NCBI GenBank assembly: GCA_023897205.1
Contig: JAHWDD010000003.1
Coordinates: 7,753,665 to 7,817,664 of the forward strand
Origin: Exophiala sp. HKRS030
Taxonomy: Eukaryota > Ascomycota > Eurotiomycetes > Chaetothyriales > Herpotrichiellaceae
Direction of reading: 5' to 3'
DNA: 64,000 bases
How positions within the stretch are numbered: the first letter of the stretch is position 1; every line of letters starts with the position of its first letter. The notes below the pieces were generated by a model. That model ran no database searches, was not told the origin of the DNA, and was given only the letters and a program-made list of their open reading frames with translations. Position numbers and translations under genes: made by a program. Positions 44,735 through 56,277 of the stretch are shown here, in pieces.

Positions 44735-44765
44735 GTGGTGTGCCTAGACTTTAGCGCTTTTACTG
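44735..44765 (-). repeat. 3' terminal inverted repeat of the Tc1 element
   Basis: Read on the minus strand it begins CAGTAAAAGCGCTAAAGTCT. It is followed by TA, the target-site duplication. Confidence 0.95.
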
Positions 44766-46111
44766 TATATCCTAGCCACGGATAAATTTTCTCTTCTCAG
44801 GGCACGGTCAAAGGGGCCCCTCTCCGTGGGAGTGGGTGATAAGCACATGATAAATATTCACAAACCCAGCCAAAACCAAAACCAAAACAAGAAGAAAAAA
44901 AATATATACCCACACAAGGCGGAGCCGCGCCCAGGGGTAGATAGGTAGACAGACCACATGTTTGATAGTCCAGACTAAGTAATAGGCAAAACATCCATCC
45001 CGAGAAATTCCCTTCAGCACTTGACACTCGATCATAGATACCTAACGAGCTGAACGGTAGATTATCGCCATGTATGTACCTGACAATACAATCTGCTGCG
45101 GTGTGGTACCTGTCTCCTGCCTGTCGCAGCTTAACTTTGGTGGGCAGACGGACTGAAAAACATTTTGCCGGGCGCGGCCTCCCCCTTTCTCCCCGGCCGG
45201 CGGGGAGTTCAGCGTTGCTAACTAGGTACCTACCTAACTAAGAACAACTACGGGGCGGCGGAGCGCCTTGTCATTCATTCATCCATTCGATTCCACTCGC
45301 AGTTTCGTCTCTCGCGTCGAAGGCCATTTCTCGCCCATGGCGCCGAGTCGGAGCCTTCACCGCAATGCAAGCGGCGTGCGGACGTGAAGTGTTAGAGATC
45401 GCGGTGGAGAGAGACTGAGACTGAGACTGAGCCTTGTCCGGTTTCTTCCACCGGTTCGAATCCCTTCGGATAAGGAGGACGGAGGACGGAGGACGGAGTG
45501 TGCTGGTGGTTTGATGTTCCGATCAAAGCCTGATCCGAGATGCGCCTGTGGATATCTATGGACCCGTTTCGTTTCGGCGTCTGGCGCGTTGGTTGTCTTA
45601 CGAGGTTCTTACTTGCAGCGATAGAGACGGTGTATACATAGAGATAAGGGGGATGGGATCCGAATCGGAATCGGAAAATCATTGCCTTCGTTGTTGTTTC
45701 ACATGTCGCGATTTGATCACCTTGGTGGTGGTCGAGATAGGAACACGAGGGATGAAGTGGATGTTGGAATTTGCGAGAGGTAGAACAGAGTTGAGAGTCT
45801 GTTCCTCCTGTCGACTGCGACTACTATCAGCACCGCCATCATAGGGATTGTATTCAGGGGACTCGTCTATTCAAAGCTTTTATGTCGCTGGCAATTGCGA
45901 GGCGTGATCTGGTACGACTGACTACATACAAGCCTATATGTCCGAGAATCAAGAACTAGAGGGTCTTCCCTTTTCGATGGTGCTGTGTTGTACTAAGACC
46001 TTGGCCAGCGAGGTCAATATTTCAAAGTGAGTTGGTCAAAACCATTTCTCTCCTCGATCTCTATGCACAGTAGTGAGTCTCCTCTGGAATATTGTCAATC
46101 CATCATCACAA
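44766..46111. other. intergenic region with short tandem repeats
   Basis: 1.35 kb without a gene. Three GAGACT units lie at 45411-45428 and three GGAGGAC units at about 45475-45495. Part of it (45.2-45.5 kb) is GC-rich. No promoter element was recognised; it lies downstream of the DUF1275 gene. Confidence 0.55.
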
Positions 46112-46995
46112 CTATTCCAATCGAATCGAGCCCTCGGCTCTCCAGAAAAGCCATGCGACCGCTAAAACGATCTTGATACCCCCAGCAATCCAGAGTGGGT
46201 CGGCGATATCTCCGCCCTTTGTCAAAAAACCACCTAGCACAGCACCCGCCAACAACGCCACCGCAGAAACGAATCGCCGGTTCCGCTTCGAGTTCTCCGG
46301 TAGACTTGCGGTGAATAGGGTCGGGTCGAACATCAAGTCGCAATATGTGCTTGTTAGGACGACGGTCGGCAATTCGTTGTATGCCAGCATTCGGCTCATG
46401 ACGATCTGGCCGGCTGATTGGAATGATAGCAGAGATAAGGGGAGTAGTACGATCAGGTTGTGAGGGAGTTGGTCGCCCGCGTTCTTGTGGACGACGCCGC
46501 TGACTACCAGACCGGCTCCGACGAAGCAGAGCAGGGCTTGGAAGAGGAATGATCCAATCATGGTCCCTCGGCGAAGGGGACCGAAGTATCTCGCTGCCCG
46601 GCTGAAGAAGTACGTGCCCAAGCAAAAGCTGATAATGGCCGTGCTTGATTTCACCCATCGGTACGGCTGGCTGAATGGCTGACCAGACATTCCTAGACCG
46701 ACATAGACCGTATTGCCTTTTGCATGATTGTTAATCATTTGCACCGAACCAACGTCATATCTTGCGACCGAGACGCTTTGTCAAGTTGACTGGGGAACTG
46801 ACCTGTTTGCATACTTACGAAGCAGCTCCAAACATTGAACACAGCGCTATCGACGAGTCCAGAAATGAAGCATGCCACGATCAATATCAAATCTGCCCAA
46901 GACTTGTCCACATCATTAGCTAGATGTTGCTTCCACCGCTGCAGTCGAGTTTTCTTCTTTCCCAGATCATCGTCGATGTGATTGATTCCGTTCAT
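46112..46995 (-). CDS. DUF1275 family membrane protein
   Basis: Exons 46995-46803 and 46716-46112, with an 86-bp intron, giving 265 aa. The protein has about six hydrophobic helices and the family's conserved N-terminal segment ILIVACFISGLVDSAVF followed by FVSMQTGNTVYVGLG, which is assembled only after splicing. DUF1275 (bacterial YoaK type) proteins are small polytopic membrane proteins of unknown transport role, common in filamentous fungi. The length is typical. The N-terminus is basic and hydrophilic (KKKTRLQRWKQ). Confidence 0.85.
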
Positions 46996-48054
46996 TTTTG
47001 CTTTGTAACAGTATTGCTAAGATGCTTTTGTTCTTGTTTAGATTCAATAGAAGCTGATGCCGACTGGTTTCAATTACCCCAGGTTTTCAATCGAAACTTT
47101 CGGTGCTGGATAACTTGGCTATATGTATGAATTCTCGATACATGAGAGAGCTTCTCACAAATCTCTTGGTTTGTACAACCCCGCAAATTCCTCCGGCAAA
47201 ATCAGACGAGATAGCAGATCTGTGACGCGAATGGAATGCGCATGATCAATTCTCATGCCAAGTGATAGCAGAAAATTGACGGGTAAAATATGAAGCTTTG
47301 AAGGCATGACCTATGGGCCTTGGATACGAGTTCCATCGCTAGATCCAGACATTTCTGGGGATGGTCAAATTCGTCTCGACCAACGAACCTCAAGAGTACG
47401 CAATGTTTCTCCACATGATCCTTGTCTTCCGTTAAGTTGGCGCGCATTTTCCCCACAGATCTGGGGCTTTTTCATGCAACTCAGATCCCCATAGATGGGG
47501 TTGGGAACATCTGAATATCGAAGCGCTTGAACCTTTTGCCGGTAGTTTCTCGCATCTCCACCCAACTGAAGTCTGCCTTTAGGATCTGAGCATTGATTAG
47601 AATTTCTCGGCTCTTCTAGTAGTCACATTGACATGCAGCCAAGAGATGCGTGAGGCTGATTGCTGTGCAGACGAAAGGTCCCGTCCTGAAATTCATTTCA
47701 AATGACGGTCAGTGAACCCTGTCAGCCGTTGACCTCGACGCGAGCAGAACAGTGGCAAGGGTGGAGACACAACCCAGCAATGCATGTATATGGAATGATG
47801 CGGCTGTGGTTTTCTGGGGTAAGGCAACAGTGGCTGATCAACTCCACCAGCACTAGGGACATATGGGTTTCAATCCGGGGAAGCTGTTTTCATACTGAGA
47901 TACCCCATGGGGATCTGCTGCTCGGTCTAACCAGGACGTGACTAAGACCCCCATGGAAACATGCCATGTAGTGCTTGCCAAGGCTTTGTGGTATTTTAAC
48001 TTGTTGGCCTTGCGTACAAAGACTGAAGAGCAATGGGCGGAGAAGTGAGTCGTT
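46996..48054. other. intergenic region between the DUF1275 and LtrA-like genes
   Basis: 1.06 kb between two minus-strand genes: promoter side of the DUF1275 gene, 3' side of the LtrA-like gene. Open frames are short and not protein-like. Nothing else was seen. Confidence 0.5.
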
Positions 48055-50387
48055 CTAACGAAGCTGATCATGGTCGCTGAGTCTGTCGTCTTGTAGATCG
48101 TCTTCATCCTCATTCACCGACATGTAAGCTGGAGCTTTCAAAGATTTGAATCGAGACATTCTTGTTTGATCGAATTCACCGAGCTCATATTCACTCCCAG
48201 TTGTGAGACGAACGTTTCTTGAGCTACCACTTGGCAAGGTGGAATCGATTCCCGATGTCATGGCCACTGCCTCTTTGGGTCGGTAACAGTAATCCATGTT
48301 GGGATCATAAATTGGTGGCTCTGGCGTCGTGGAATGTGTTGGAATCATCGGTACTTGATCGTCATCGTCGGTTTGCGATTGTGGAGACATTATGAATGTA
48401 CCAGTCCGAGTCTTGGTGAAAGACGGAGCCCGGTGTATTTCCGAAGGTTTATGGGAACTTCTCCGGAACCTGATCCTTCCTGTTTGTGGGTGAGTGTCGA
48501 AAAAGGAAAACAGAGCATCAAACGCGAGAACAACGATGTATGCCAAGACCACAATGGGTATCAGTAAGTTGCTCTGCTTGAACTTGAACCCAGATATTGA
48601 TCGATCGATAAAAATGGCGACACAGCCGAAGCCTATCAAAAACAGCCCGATGATAATACGTATTATGGGACCCCCACTTTCGGACCTGGTGTGATTCGGT
48701 TTCCCAAACCAGTACATTGCACTGAGGATCAAAAGCATGGCTCCAGCAGAAATATAAAAGTAGAGTGTTATTGTGTCGTAGATCTCATACATACCTTCGA
48801 GAGATTCATGTGAGTTGGAACTTTTCTTGGAAACCAACTCGCTCATCTTGTACATGGTCGACTCGTGTGCCTCGAATATAAATGTCTGGGCAAAGTCAAA
48901 CATGTCATCGACAATTGGAGCAACTTCTGCAAAATAAGCATCACTGTTGTAAGTTGTGTTTTGAACGACCTCGTCGATTGAGGTAAGGTTGAGGAGCCAA
49001 TCATAACTATCAGCCAAGGAGACCTTGTAACGATCGGCTATTTGCCACATGGAATCGTTCAGGTAAGAAACAAAGGCAGCGTTGTCTGGGAAGTTTTGGC
49101 TTGGGGCATCGTCTGGTTTCGGACGAAGCGACCAGACTACTTTCAATCCCTCTACAGCTGAATTCCAAGGGAGAAGAGATGTATTGCCCTCAACGGTAAG
49201 GACAATGGCACAATGGAGTGGGAAATGAAGAAGAGCCCAAACTTGTTGCCGAATAGTGCCTTGCCTACCTTCATCAACAAGCTGGTCGAAATAGAGCATC
49301 CAGATGAGATATAGAAGAAGAACGCCTGCGACAATGACCCCAGTTTCTGACACTGTCACTGTCACTTGGTCTTTGGTGATACCTGAAACGGACTTCGAAA
49401 GGCCGATTATGCCTTCGCCTGTGACGATCAGAGTGAGGAGTGATACACGTTCGGACAGGTGCGAATGCTTGAAGGAGATGACACGGTAGAAAATCGAGAC
49501 AAGTATTGTCAGAGTGCCACACAGGATTTTGGTTGCATACCTAATGACAAGACGTCAGTCGAGTGTCGATAGTCAGGGAGAAGGAATTACCATGTGATAA
49601 GGCTATGCCATGAGATGGAATCGATGGGAAAGACTATCGCTGTAATGATGAATGAGACTGTCGCAAGCCCATTTATCAAGATGGTAAGGGCAAGCGGAAG
49701 CAAGGCAGGTCGATAACGGCGACTATGGATGAGAACGATGATGTACTGTATCGTCGTAACACCGTGCTCCACAGCCATGGTTGCCGCAAATTTCTTGTAT
49801 GCGCTTGTGTCGGCTTTGTCATCACTCGAATCAAAGATGGGGCCACAAAACACGAAGCTGGTCATGACGCCGAAGTGAACGCATTTGAAGAGACGTTCGA
49901 GAACGGAGTCTGTACCGAAGCGAGTATCGTACAGAGTGGAATTCAGCCATGTGAACCATAATAGTGAGAAAAACCCCAGATAGGAACCAACCGCTGGAAT
50001 GTGATCAGTCTAAGCATATGTGAAAGCGGCAAGAAGAAGAGACGTACATTGTGCGTCGCTATGTTTATGGGCAGCAGTAAAAGTAGCGAGATTCGCAACG
50101 AAGAAGAGATCGTAGAAAAGCTCAATAGTGCTGGCTTCGTGATGTTCTCGGTAGAGGATCGGGCCGTCGGTGGATGAGATAGCCGGTAAGCTGGAGGCTT
50201 TCGATCGCAGCTTGTCTAGGTTTGGAGTACCATCATCGTCAAGTACATCGTATAAATCCTCATTGACGGGCGACTCGATAAGGGGTAATCGTTTCCTCTC
50301 GAGGTGGTCTGCGTATTGGTGAACATGCTTAGCATGAGATGAAGATTCCTGCCGTCTTCGAACGGTCAAGTAACGGCCAAGTTCCAT
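48055..50387 (-). CDS. LtrA-like (low temperature requirement A) membrane protein
   Basis: Exons 50387-50048, 49993-49591 and 49540-48055 (introns 54 and 50 bp) give 742 aa. The defining LtrA start, EASTIELFYDLFFVANLATF, lies at residues about 84-103, after a hydrophilic basic N-terminus. The second exon carries GSYLGFFSLLWFTWLNSTLYD. About ten to twelve hydrophobic helices are spread over residues 90-600. The last 140 residues are hydrophilic and acidic, rich in Ser/Thr/Asp. LtrA proteins are named after a Listeria gene; in fungi their role is unknown. Between helices lies a long polar region with several N-x-[ST] sites (NTTYNSD). Confidence 0.85.
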
Positions 50388-52054
50388 GATGTGCTCAATG
50401 TTGTCGTCCTCTGAGCCAGCAGTCCAACACTAAGGATTCTTCTGACAGTACAAAATATGCGATGAGCTCATGACGAAGGCTACGCTTTCCTGGGTGATTC
50501 AAAAGTTGGAAGAACTTCAAGCATGATAGGACAAGAGGAAGGGAATGGGCAAGTGCAAAACGAAAATCTGGGCTCTGGACTTTGTGTGAACAAGCTTTAG
50601 TGGCGTTGAGGATACGACATTTGGAAATAGGTGGTGAAGATGGATGTTGAAGCTAAAGATGCAAGCTCCAGGTAAGCACATAGGCGAGGTGCTTGTCTCT
50701 CCCAGAGTTGAGCCATGGCATTGCTGGTGTTGGGATTGGGCTGAAACTTGGGTCTAAGAAATCCAAGTGCGATGCCGTGATGGCGCTGGTGATACCTGAA
50801 CTGGAAAACTAAACGTGAACATTGGGGGCCTTAAAAAGCTATCTCGAAATAGTTGGGGCCAGTACCAGAGAGATCACAGGTGGCGGGTTTCTATGCTGAA
50901 TAAGGCTTTGTCTGTACGATGGGTGATTATGGCGTGGAACTCCGGCAGCCGGCGACGTAGAAGGCTATTTTGAATAGAGCATAGAATGTAGATGGAATTG
51001 TGAAAAGCAAAGATATGGTTTGTTGGCGTGGTGCTCTTTGAGAAACCTACCGGGGATAGCCATACTGGATGGCAGACGACTCAGATGTCAGTTCATGCTA
51101 GGTCAAGTCAGGTCAAGCTCAGCAAAACTGGTTAGTACATAGATTACGGGCCATGGCCACTAATGAATTCAACAAAGGACAGGCGAGATCCAACCACTAA
51201 CAAGGATGGAGATAGTCGATGGTTCAAGCATAAGAAGATGGAGACAGGGTGCGATGTTGAGAGGGTCAGAAGGACAAGTGGCACGTTTGACACCAATTGT
51301 GGATGGAACCCATGGGGGCACTCGTTGTTCCGCTCCGTAATTTGGATGAGAAAGCACGACAAAAGGAAGGAACGATGTGGCACCGTGGCACCGTGGCACT
51401 GTGGCACTGTGGCAAGGTGGCACCGCAGGCGCCATTGATAGGCACTTCACCGCCTAATTATCGGGAGTAGGAGGCTCCCCTTATCCCTAGTTAGGCTGTT
51501 GTTGGCTGTGGTTGCCCACTACAGCATCTGTTCACGCTGTTCCATGCCGCATCAACATAAATCCGAATAATCCCTACAGACAAGGATGTACTGGTCCTCC
51601 GTAATAATCAGCGTGTTCGTGTCTTCGTGTTCCACAAGGCTGTACATAAATGAACAAGGCTCTCTCGTATAATCCAACATCTTCAATTCTTAGCCATAGA
51701 ATCAGTCGCTCACACGAGGGTAAGTCGCGCTATCTCCGTTCCATGGCCAGTAGCCGACTTGATCACCCCCGAGTCGTAATATGTCGACAACTACACTCCT
51801 CATTTCACGCTTAATCGGCTGCTGGCGTTTTTACCTCGGCTCTAAGTTAAGTCGTTACCCTGACTCCATGATCTCGGCTGTCAAAATACTCCAACCAGGC
51901 GCTTGCCAACCGCACTGGAGGGTAGTCATCCAATCATGAAGCTGCTAATACAACATTCAATCAGTCGACATCGACTGACTGACTGACATGTTTTCAACTT
52001 CACTGCAATGAGTTCCATCATATGGTCATGATTGAATCCTATGGGTAGCAAGAC
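50388..52054. other. divergent intergenic region
   Basis: 1.67 kb between the LtrA-like gene (-) and the thiolase-like gene (+). It contains one 8-bp tandem repeat, listed separately, and otherwise no coding frame with protein-like composition. It should carry both promoters. Confidence 0.5.
51378..51425 (+). repeat. 8-bp tandem repeat (TGGCACCG)6
   Basis: Six adjacent 8-bp units: TGGCACCG twice, TGGCACTG twice, TGGCAAGG, then TGGCACCG. It is noncoding. The paired variants suggest duplication of units by slippage. Confidence 0.9.
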
Positions 52055-54066
52055 ATGGCCACAACTACTCCAGAAATCCCCATCATCGTCGGAGTTGGTG
52101 ATTTCGTTAATCGCTCTCTTGCTTTGGACGATGCCCACGAACCACTGACATTGATTCTGAAAGCCATTGAGGTTGCTCTTGAAGACACCAAACTACCAAA
52201 TTCTACACTACAGAAACTCCAGTCCTCCATAGACAGTATCGATGTCGTGAGAACCTGGACCTGGCCATATGATGACTTACCTGGACTCATCGGTCAGAAT
52301 CTCGGCGTGAGGCCAAAGCATACATTCTACAGTGATCATGGTGGCAACAAGCCGGCAAAATTACTGGATGACGCCGCTCGCCGCATTTCCCAGGGTCAGG
52401 CAAAGGTCGCCATTGTCACTGGGGAGAAGCCCTGGCATCATGTGAGACCAATTCTTTAGCATCTCGGAATTCGAACCCCCTGCCTGCTGAGAACTGACTC
52501 TTTTTGGTAGTAACGGCGTGCGTCAAAGCTGGGAAGATGCCACCACCAGGCTGGACCAAACCAAAAGAGGATATCACAGAGGTATTCTCTGCCACCGGTC
52601 GAGTTTTGGGAGAAAGTAAGAGAAACTCACAAATCTTCGATTTGATCTAGGCTCAACCTTCATAGCTATCGGGGGCGCTCACTCTATTGGTGACCCCATT
52701 CATGTCTATCCCTTGTTCGAGAACGGATTCCGTGCCCACCGTGGTCAGACGATTGCTCAGAACAACGATGAATCTGCTCAACTCTACGCCGATTTTGCCC
52801 AGGTGGCAGAAAAGCAGCCATATGCGTGGAATTATGGCTCCAAAAAGTCAAAAGCAGAAATTGGAACAGTCTCACAGCGAAACCGATTAATATGCTTTCC
52901 TTGTCTGTTTCTCCGGTTGCACCTCTTCTGGGAGCCTTCTTGTGTGCTGACAGATCATTTGCAGATCCTTTACTCATGAATGCATTCAATACCGTCAATC
53001 TTGCAGGAGCTGCCATCTTAACATCGATTTCTTTTGCCTATGAGCTCGGCATTCCACAGGAACAGTGGATTTATGCTCTAGGTGGTGCTGGAACTCGAGA
53101 TAGTGATGCTTGTAAGTGTTTGATTGCGTTACTTCAAGGTCTGAGCTGAGCGTGGGAACAATATAGTTTGGGAGAGGCCGAACTTCCACTCAAGTCCTTC
53201 AATCGAACGATCCCTCGATACCGCGCTTGACGTCTCCGGCTTGACGACAGAAGATATTGATCTCTATGACTTCTACTCGTATGTCCACGTTTTCAACGAT
53301 TTCTCTGGCTTTTCAGCATACTCACAAAGGGTGAACCTATAGATGCTTTCCAATTGTCCCCAAAATAGCCGCCCACCATCTGCGATTGCCAATAATTGGT
53401 GGTACCAAATCGCTGACTCTGCTCGGCGGACTGACCAGTTTCGGCGGTGCAGGAAACAACTACTCTATGCATGTATGCACATATTCTCTCTCTGGAATGT
53501 AGGCACACCATTGACCATTTCAACAAACAGGCAATCACAGAAATGACACGACAACTCCGCCAAGGCAAAGGACGGCATGGCCTGATCCTCGCCAACGGCG
53601 GCGTCATGACCTATCAACACGTCATCTGTCTTTCAACCATGCGCAGGCGTCAAGGTCTGCCATATCCTATCAAGGAACCTCTGCCTGAAATCGTGATCGA
53701 CGTCCCAGTCCCAGCCATCGACGCAGTCGTCGACGGCGAACAGCAAGCGACAATCGAGGTATGTAACCCCTGACTCCTCTCGTCAGGACACAACCCTTTG
53801 GAGAAAAGTTCTCACAGCTAACCACACCACACTACTTGTCACAGACATACACGGTGGCATTCAAGCGCGACAACACGCCCCAGAAAGCATTCATAGTCGG
53901 CCGACTGAGCAACGGGCACAGATTCGTCGCCAACCACGGCAACGAGGAGACACTGAAGTATCTATCTTCCTGGTCAGGAGAGAAGATCGGATTGTCAGGC
54001 ACGGTGAGAAGTCAAGGGAAGCGAAACCTCTTCGTGCTGGGTAAGCACATCGCAGGAAAACTGTGA
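52055..54066 (+). CDS. thiolase-like acyl-CoA protein, frame broken by one base in exon 1
   Basis: Eight exons: 52055-52441, 52511-52615, 52666-52902, 52965-53111, 53167-53278, 53343-53472, 53531-53758 and 53845-54066; about 522 aa. Segments match fungal 'acetyl-CoA acetyltransferase' (SCP2-thiolase-like) proteins: PIIVGVGDF start, VYPLFENGFRAHRGQ, PLLMNAFNTVNLAGA, WERPNFHSSPS, LYDFYSCFPIVPK and GGLTSFGGAGNNYSMHA, then an extra C-terminal domain. The usual nucleophile Cys is not present: the place reads YSDHGGNKP. At the GGGG run 52421-52424 the frame changes (VAIVTG then GEALASLTACVK after one added G), giving an apparent early stop. Exon 3 could instead start at 52651. Metabolic role unknown. 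Confidence 0.8.
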
Positions 54067-55188
54067 AGGATCGTTATCTATCATACATGTGTGTATCTTG
54101 TGCTCACAGCCTGGTGACATGTTAGACTCTTCCCGCCAATGCCATCATCATATACCTTGACAACCAGGATATAAGCTCCCACTTCGTATTTCCTGCACGC
54201 CAACCCTGTCTTGTCGTATACGTGTCCGACATGAACTTCTGGCAGATTCGCGAAGCCACTCCACTCACTTCACTCCACTTGCAGATGCACATGCACTTTA
54301 CACCTCACGCCTTACACCCGCACCTGCACCTGCACCTGCACCTGCACCTGTACCTGTACCCGCACCTACGAAGCCATCTTTACACCTGCGTCGACCATCG
54401 AATCCCAAGTATCTTCAGCGAGAGGGGCGGCCTCCTAGGCAATGGCAACTAAGGCCCAAACCGTGAAATGTCGTCATTCCGCAACGCCTCGACCGCGCTT
54501 ATATTGTATCCACATTCACACACATTCACGACATTCCACCACCCTCCCTCCCGCTAACCAACTAATGTCAGGCGTGGCCCAGCCTCGTTGAGAAGGCGCC
54601 TCCATCACCCCCTCCCCCGTATTCCGTTTCTACCTCCCGACCGAACTCGTCCATGCTGGCGATGGGTGCTATTGTCGTAACTCAAGCTCTTGATTGGTTG
54701 ATTGTCTCCGTCTAGGATGGCAGGGCGGGTCATCACTACTTAGACTTCGATTATTCGTAAGGATTTGGTCCGTAAATGTCCTTTTGGCTGTTGAGTCTCC
54801 TTGGTTTTGTCTTTAGTGAAGTTTGGGTTTCAGGCGTGCCAGAAGATTTGAAGGCGAAAGTGGCACAAGTATTAAAAGACCGCTGTGCTGGAGCTGTTGA
54901 ACAGAAAATTAAGGATCTGACAAAACGCCCAGAGCTATCTGCAGATCTACAGAGTCTTTCAGTCTATTTTTTCTAATATCGATTGGAGTTTGTGTCTCTT
55001 CCTGCCAACAGTTGTAGCTAGTGGCGCGACTGTATACTAACCACTTGTGACCTGTGCGGGAACTTAGAAGCATCGTTGAGCTAAATATACGACAGGATCA
55101 GCGGAGCGCAAAGAGGCCTTGGGACTATAAACAACCACGAACTCAACATCATCACCGCTACCACCAACACCTGCACTCACACGCAGCA
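54067..55188. other. intergenic region
   Basis: 1.12 kb between two plus-strand genes. Holds the hexamer repeat listed separately. A 66-codon ORF at 54776-54976 has a hydrophobic start but no support. The aldo/keto reductase promoter should be near 55.0 kb. Confidence 0.5.
54321..54367 (+). repeat. hexamer tandem repeat (CACCTG)n
   Basis: About eight units of a 6-bp repeat: five exact CACCTG, then TACCTG, TACCCG and a partial copy. It is noncoding, though one frame reads as alternating His-Leu. Confidence 0.9.
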
Positions 55189-56130
55189 ATGGTGAAAATC
55201 ATAGTCGGCATGATGGGCAGCTCTGTGGCCAAAGGCAGCGCGTCGCTCTCGACGCCTAGCCAAGTGTCATCATTCCTCTCGATCGTGAAACGACACGGCG
55301 TGCAAGAACTCGACACGGCACGCGTCTACAACGGCGGTAGATCCGAAGAACTGCTGGGCGCGGTCAACGCATCGTCGCAATTCGCCGTCTCGACCAAAGC
55401 GCCTGCCTTCGCGGCCAACTCCCTCTCTGAGACAAACATCCTGGCTAACTGTCGCAAGTCGCTGCTCGCGTTGAAGCAGGATAGGGTTGATATTTACTAT
55501 TTGCATGGGCCGGATCGCACTGTGCCGTTGGAAGAACAGTGTCGCGCTATCGACACGTTGTACAAAGAAGGACGCTTCGAGCGGTTCGGCGTGTCGAATG
55601 TCAGTGATGCTGAGGTTCAGCGCATTTACGACATTTGTGCCCAGGAAGGATATGTGTTGCCGTCGGTATATCAGGGTGGATACAACCCGATCGGACGCAC
55701 GCCGGAGTTGACGCTGTTTCCGCTCCTGAGGAAGTTGGGTATGGTGTTCTATGCTTTCTCGCCGCTAGCGGGCGGCTTGTTGGCCAAGAATGTTAACGAG
55801 ATCACCAACCCTGCAAAGGGGACGCGGTTCGACGAGATGAAGGTTTTTGGCGATATTTATCTGAAGCCGGACGTGTTGAGTGGGTTGGCCAAAGTGCAGC
55901 AGGCTGTGGATGACGAGGGGATTAGTATTCTGGAGGCGACGATGAGATGGTTTGTGCACCATGCACCGTTGGGAGAGGAAGATGGAGTCATTCTCGGTGC
56001 CTCAAGCGAAGAGCAGATCGATCGCAGCTTGACGGCGTGTGAAGGTGGTCCCTTGCCTGAGAAGGTACAAGGAGCGTGGGAAGGATTGTGGGACCTCATG
56101 AAGAAGAATCCATTGAAGTATCATAATTAG
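55189..56130 (+). CDS. aldo/keto reductase (AKR7-like)
   Basis: Single exon, 313 aa from the ATG in GCAATGG; the frame is open 135 nt upstream without a better start. The catalytic tetrad is visible: Asp42 and Tyr47 in LDTARVYNGG, Lys70 in VSTKAP and His106 in YYLHGPD. The FGVSN and YQGGYNPIGR stretches (NADPH pocket and substrate loop) and a C-terminal ILGASSEEQ motif follow. The pattern resembles the aflatoxin-aldehyde reductase group, which reduces aldehydes and dialdehydes with NADPH in the cytosol. It follows the thiolase-like gene on the same strand by 1.1 kb; a shared pathway is not indicated. Confidence 0.9.
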   Translation: MVKIIVGMMGSSVAKGSASLSTPSQVSSFLSIVKRHGVQELDTARVYNGGRSEELLGAVNASSQFAVSTKAPAFAANSLSETNILANCRKSLLALKQDRVDIYYLHGPDRTVPLEEQCRAIDTLYKEGRFERFGVSNVSDAEVQRIYDICAQEGYVLPSVYQGGYNPIGRTPELTLFPLLRKLGMVFYAFSPLAGGLLAKNVNEITNPAKGTRFDEMKVFGDIYLKPDVLSGLAKVQQAVDDEGISILEATMRWFVHHAPLGEEDGVILGASSEEQIDRSLTACEGGPLPEKVQGAWEGLWDLMKKNPLKYHN

Positions 56131-56277
56131 CTGAGCACTGCGTGGTATTTGTGGGCTTTAGACGAAAAGTCGCATTAGTGAAGCACTGTGGTTGCCAAAT
56201 CGTACTCGTGAACGGCGTTTAGACAAATGAATCCTTCAGTTCTCTGATATTCATCAGGCTGGATGTCCGCCACATCT

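Larger units (their letters stand above)
43408..44765 (+). mobile_element. complete Tc1/mariner DNA transposon
   Basis: 1358-bp element flanked by TA target duplications (43406-43407 and 44766-44767). The terminal inverted repeats of 31 bp (43408-43438 and 44735-44765) differ only in a 4-base block near the ends (GGGT versus AAAA). One full-length transposase ORF lies between them. The structure is that of a Tc1-type element, and nothing in it is visibly broken. Confidence 0.95.

Noticed and set aside
45452..45463. GGTTCGAATCCC, which looks like a tRNA T-arm
   Set aside because: The flanking bases do not form a five-pair T stem, and no acceptor or anticodon arm can be drawn around it.
51378..51425. 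CRISPR-like repeat array
   Set aside because: Adjacent 8-bp units without spacers; this is an ordinary tandem repeat in a eukaryotic genome.
52616..52650. 35-bp intron in the thiolase-like gene
   Set aside because: Shorter than any other intron here. The 50-bp alternative ending at 52665 keeps the same frame and is preferred.
54776..54976. Small ORF with a hydrophobic start (possible secreted peptide)
   Set aside because: No Kozak context, cysteine pattern or family; it lies in AT-rich intergenic DNA and is probably chance.
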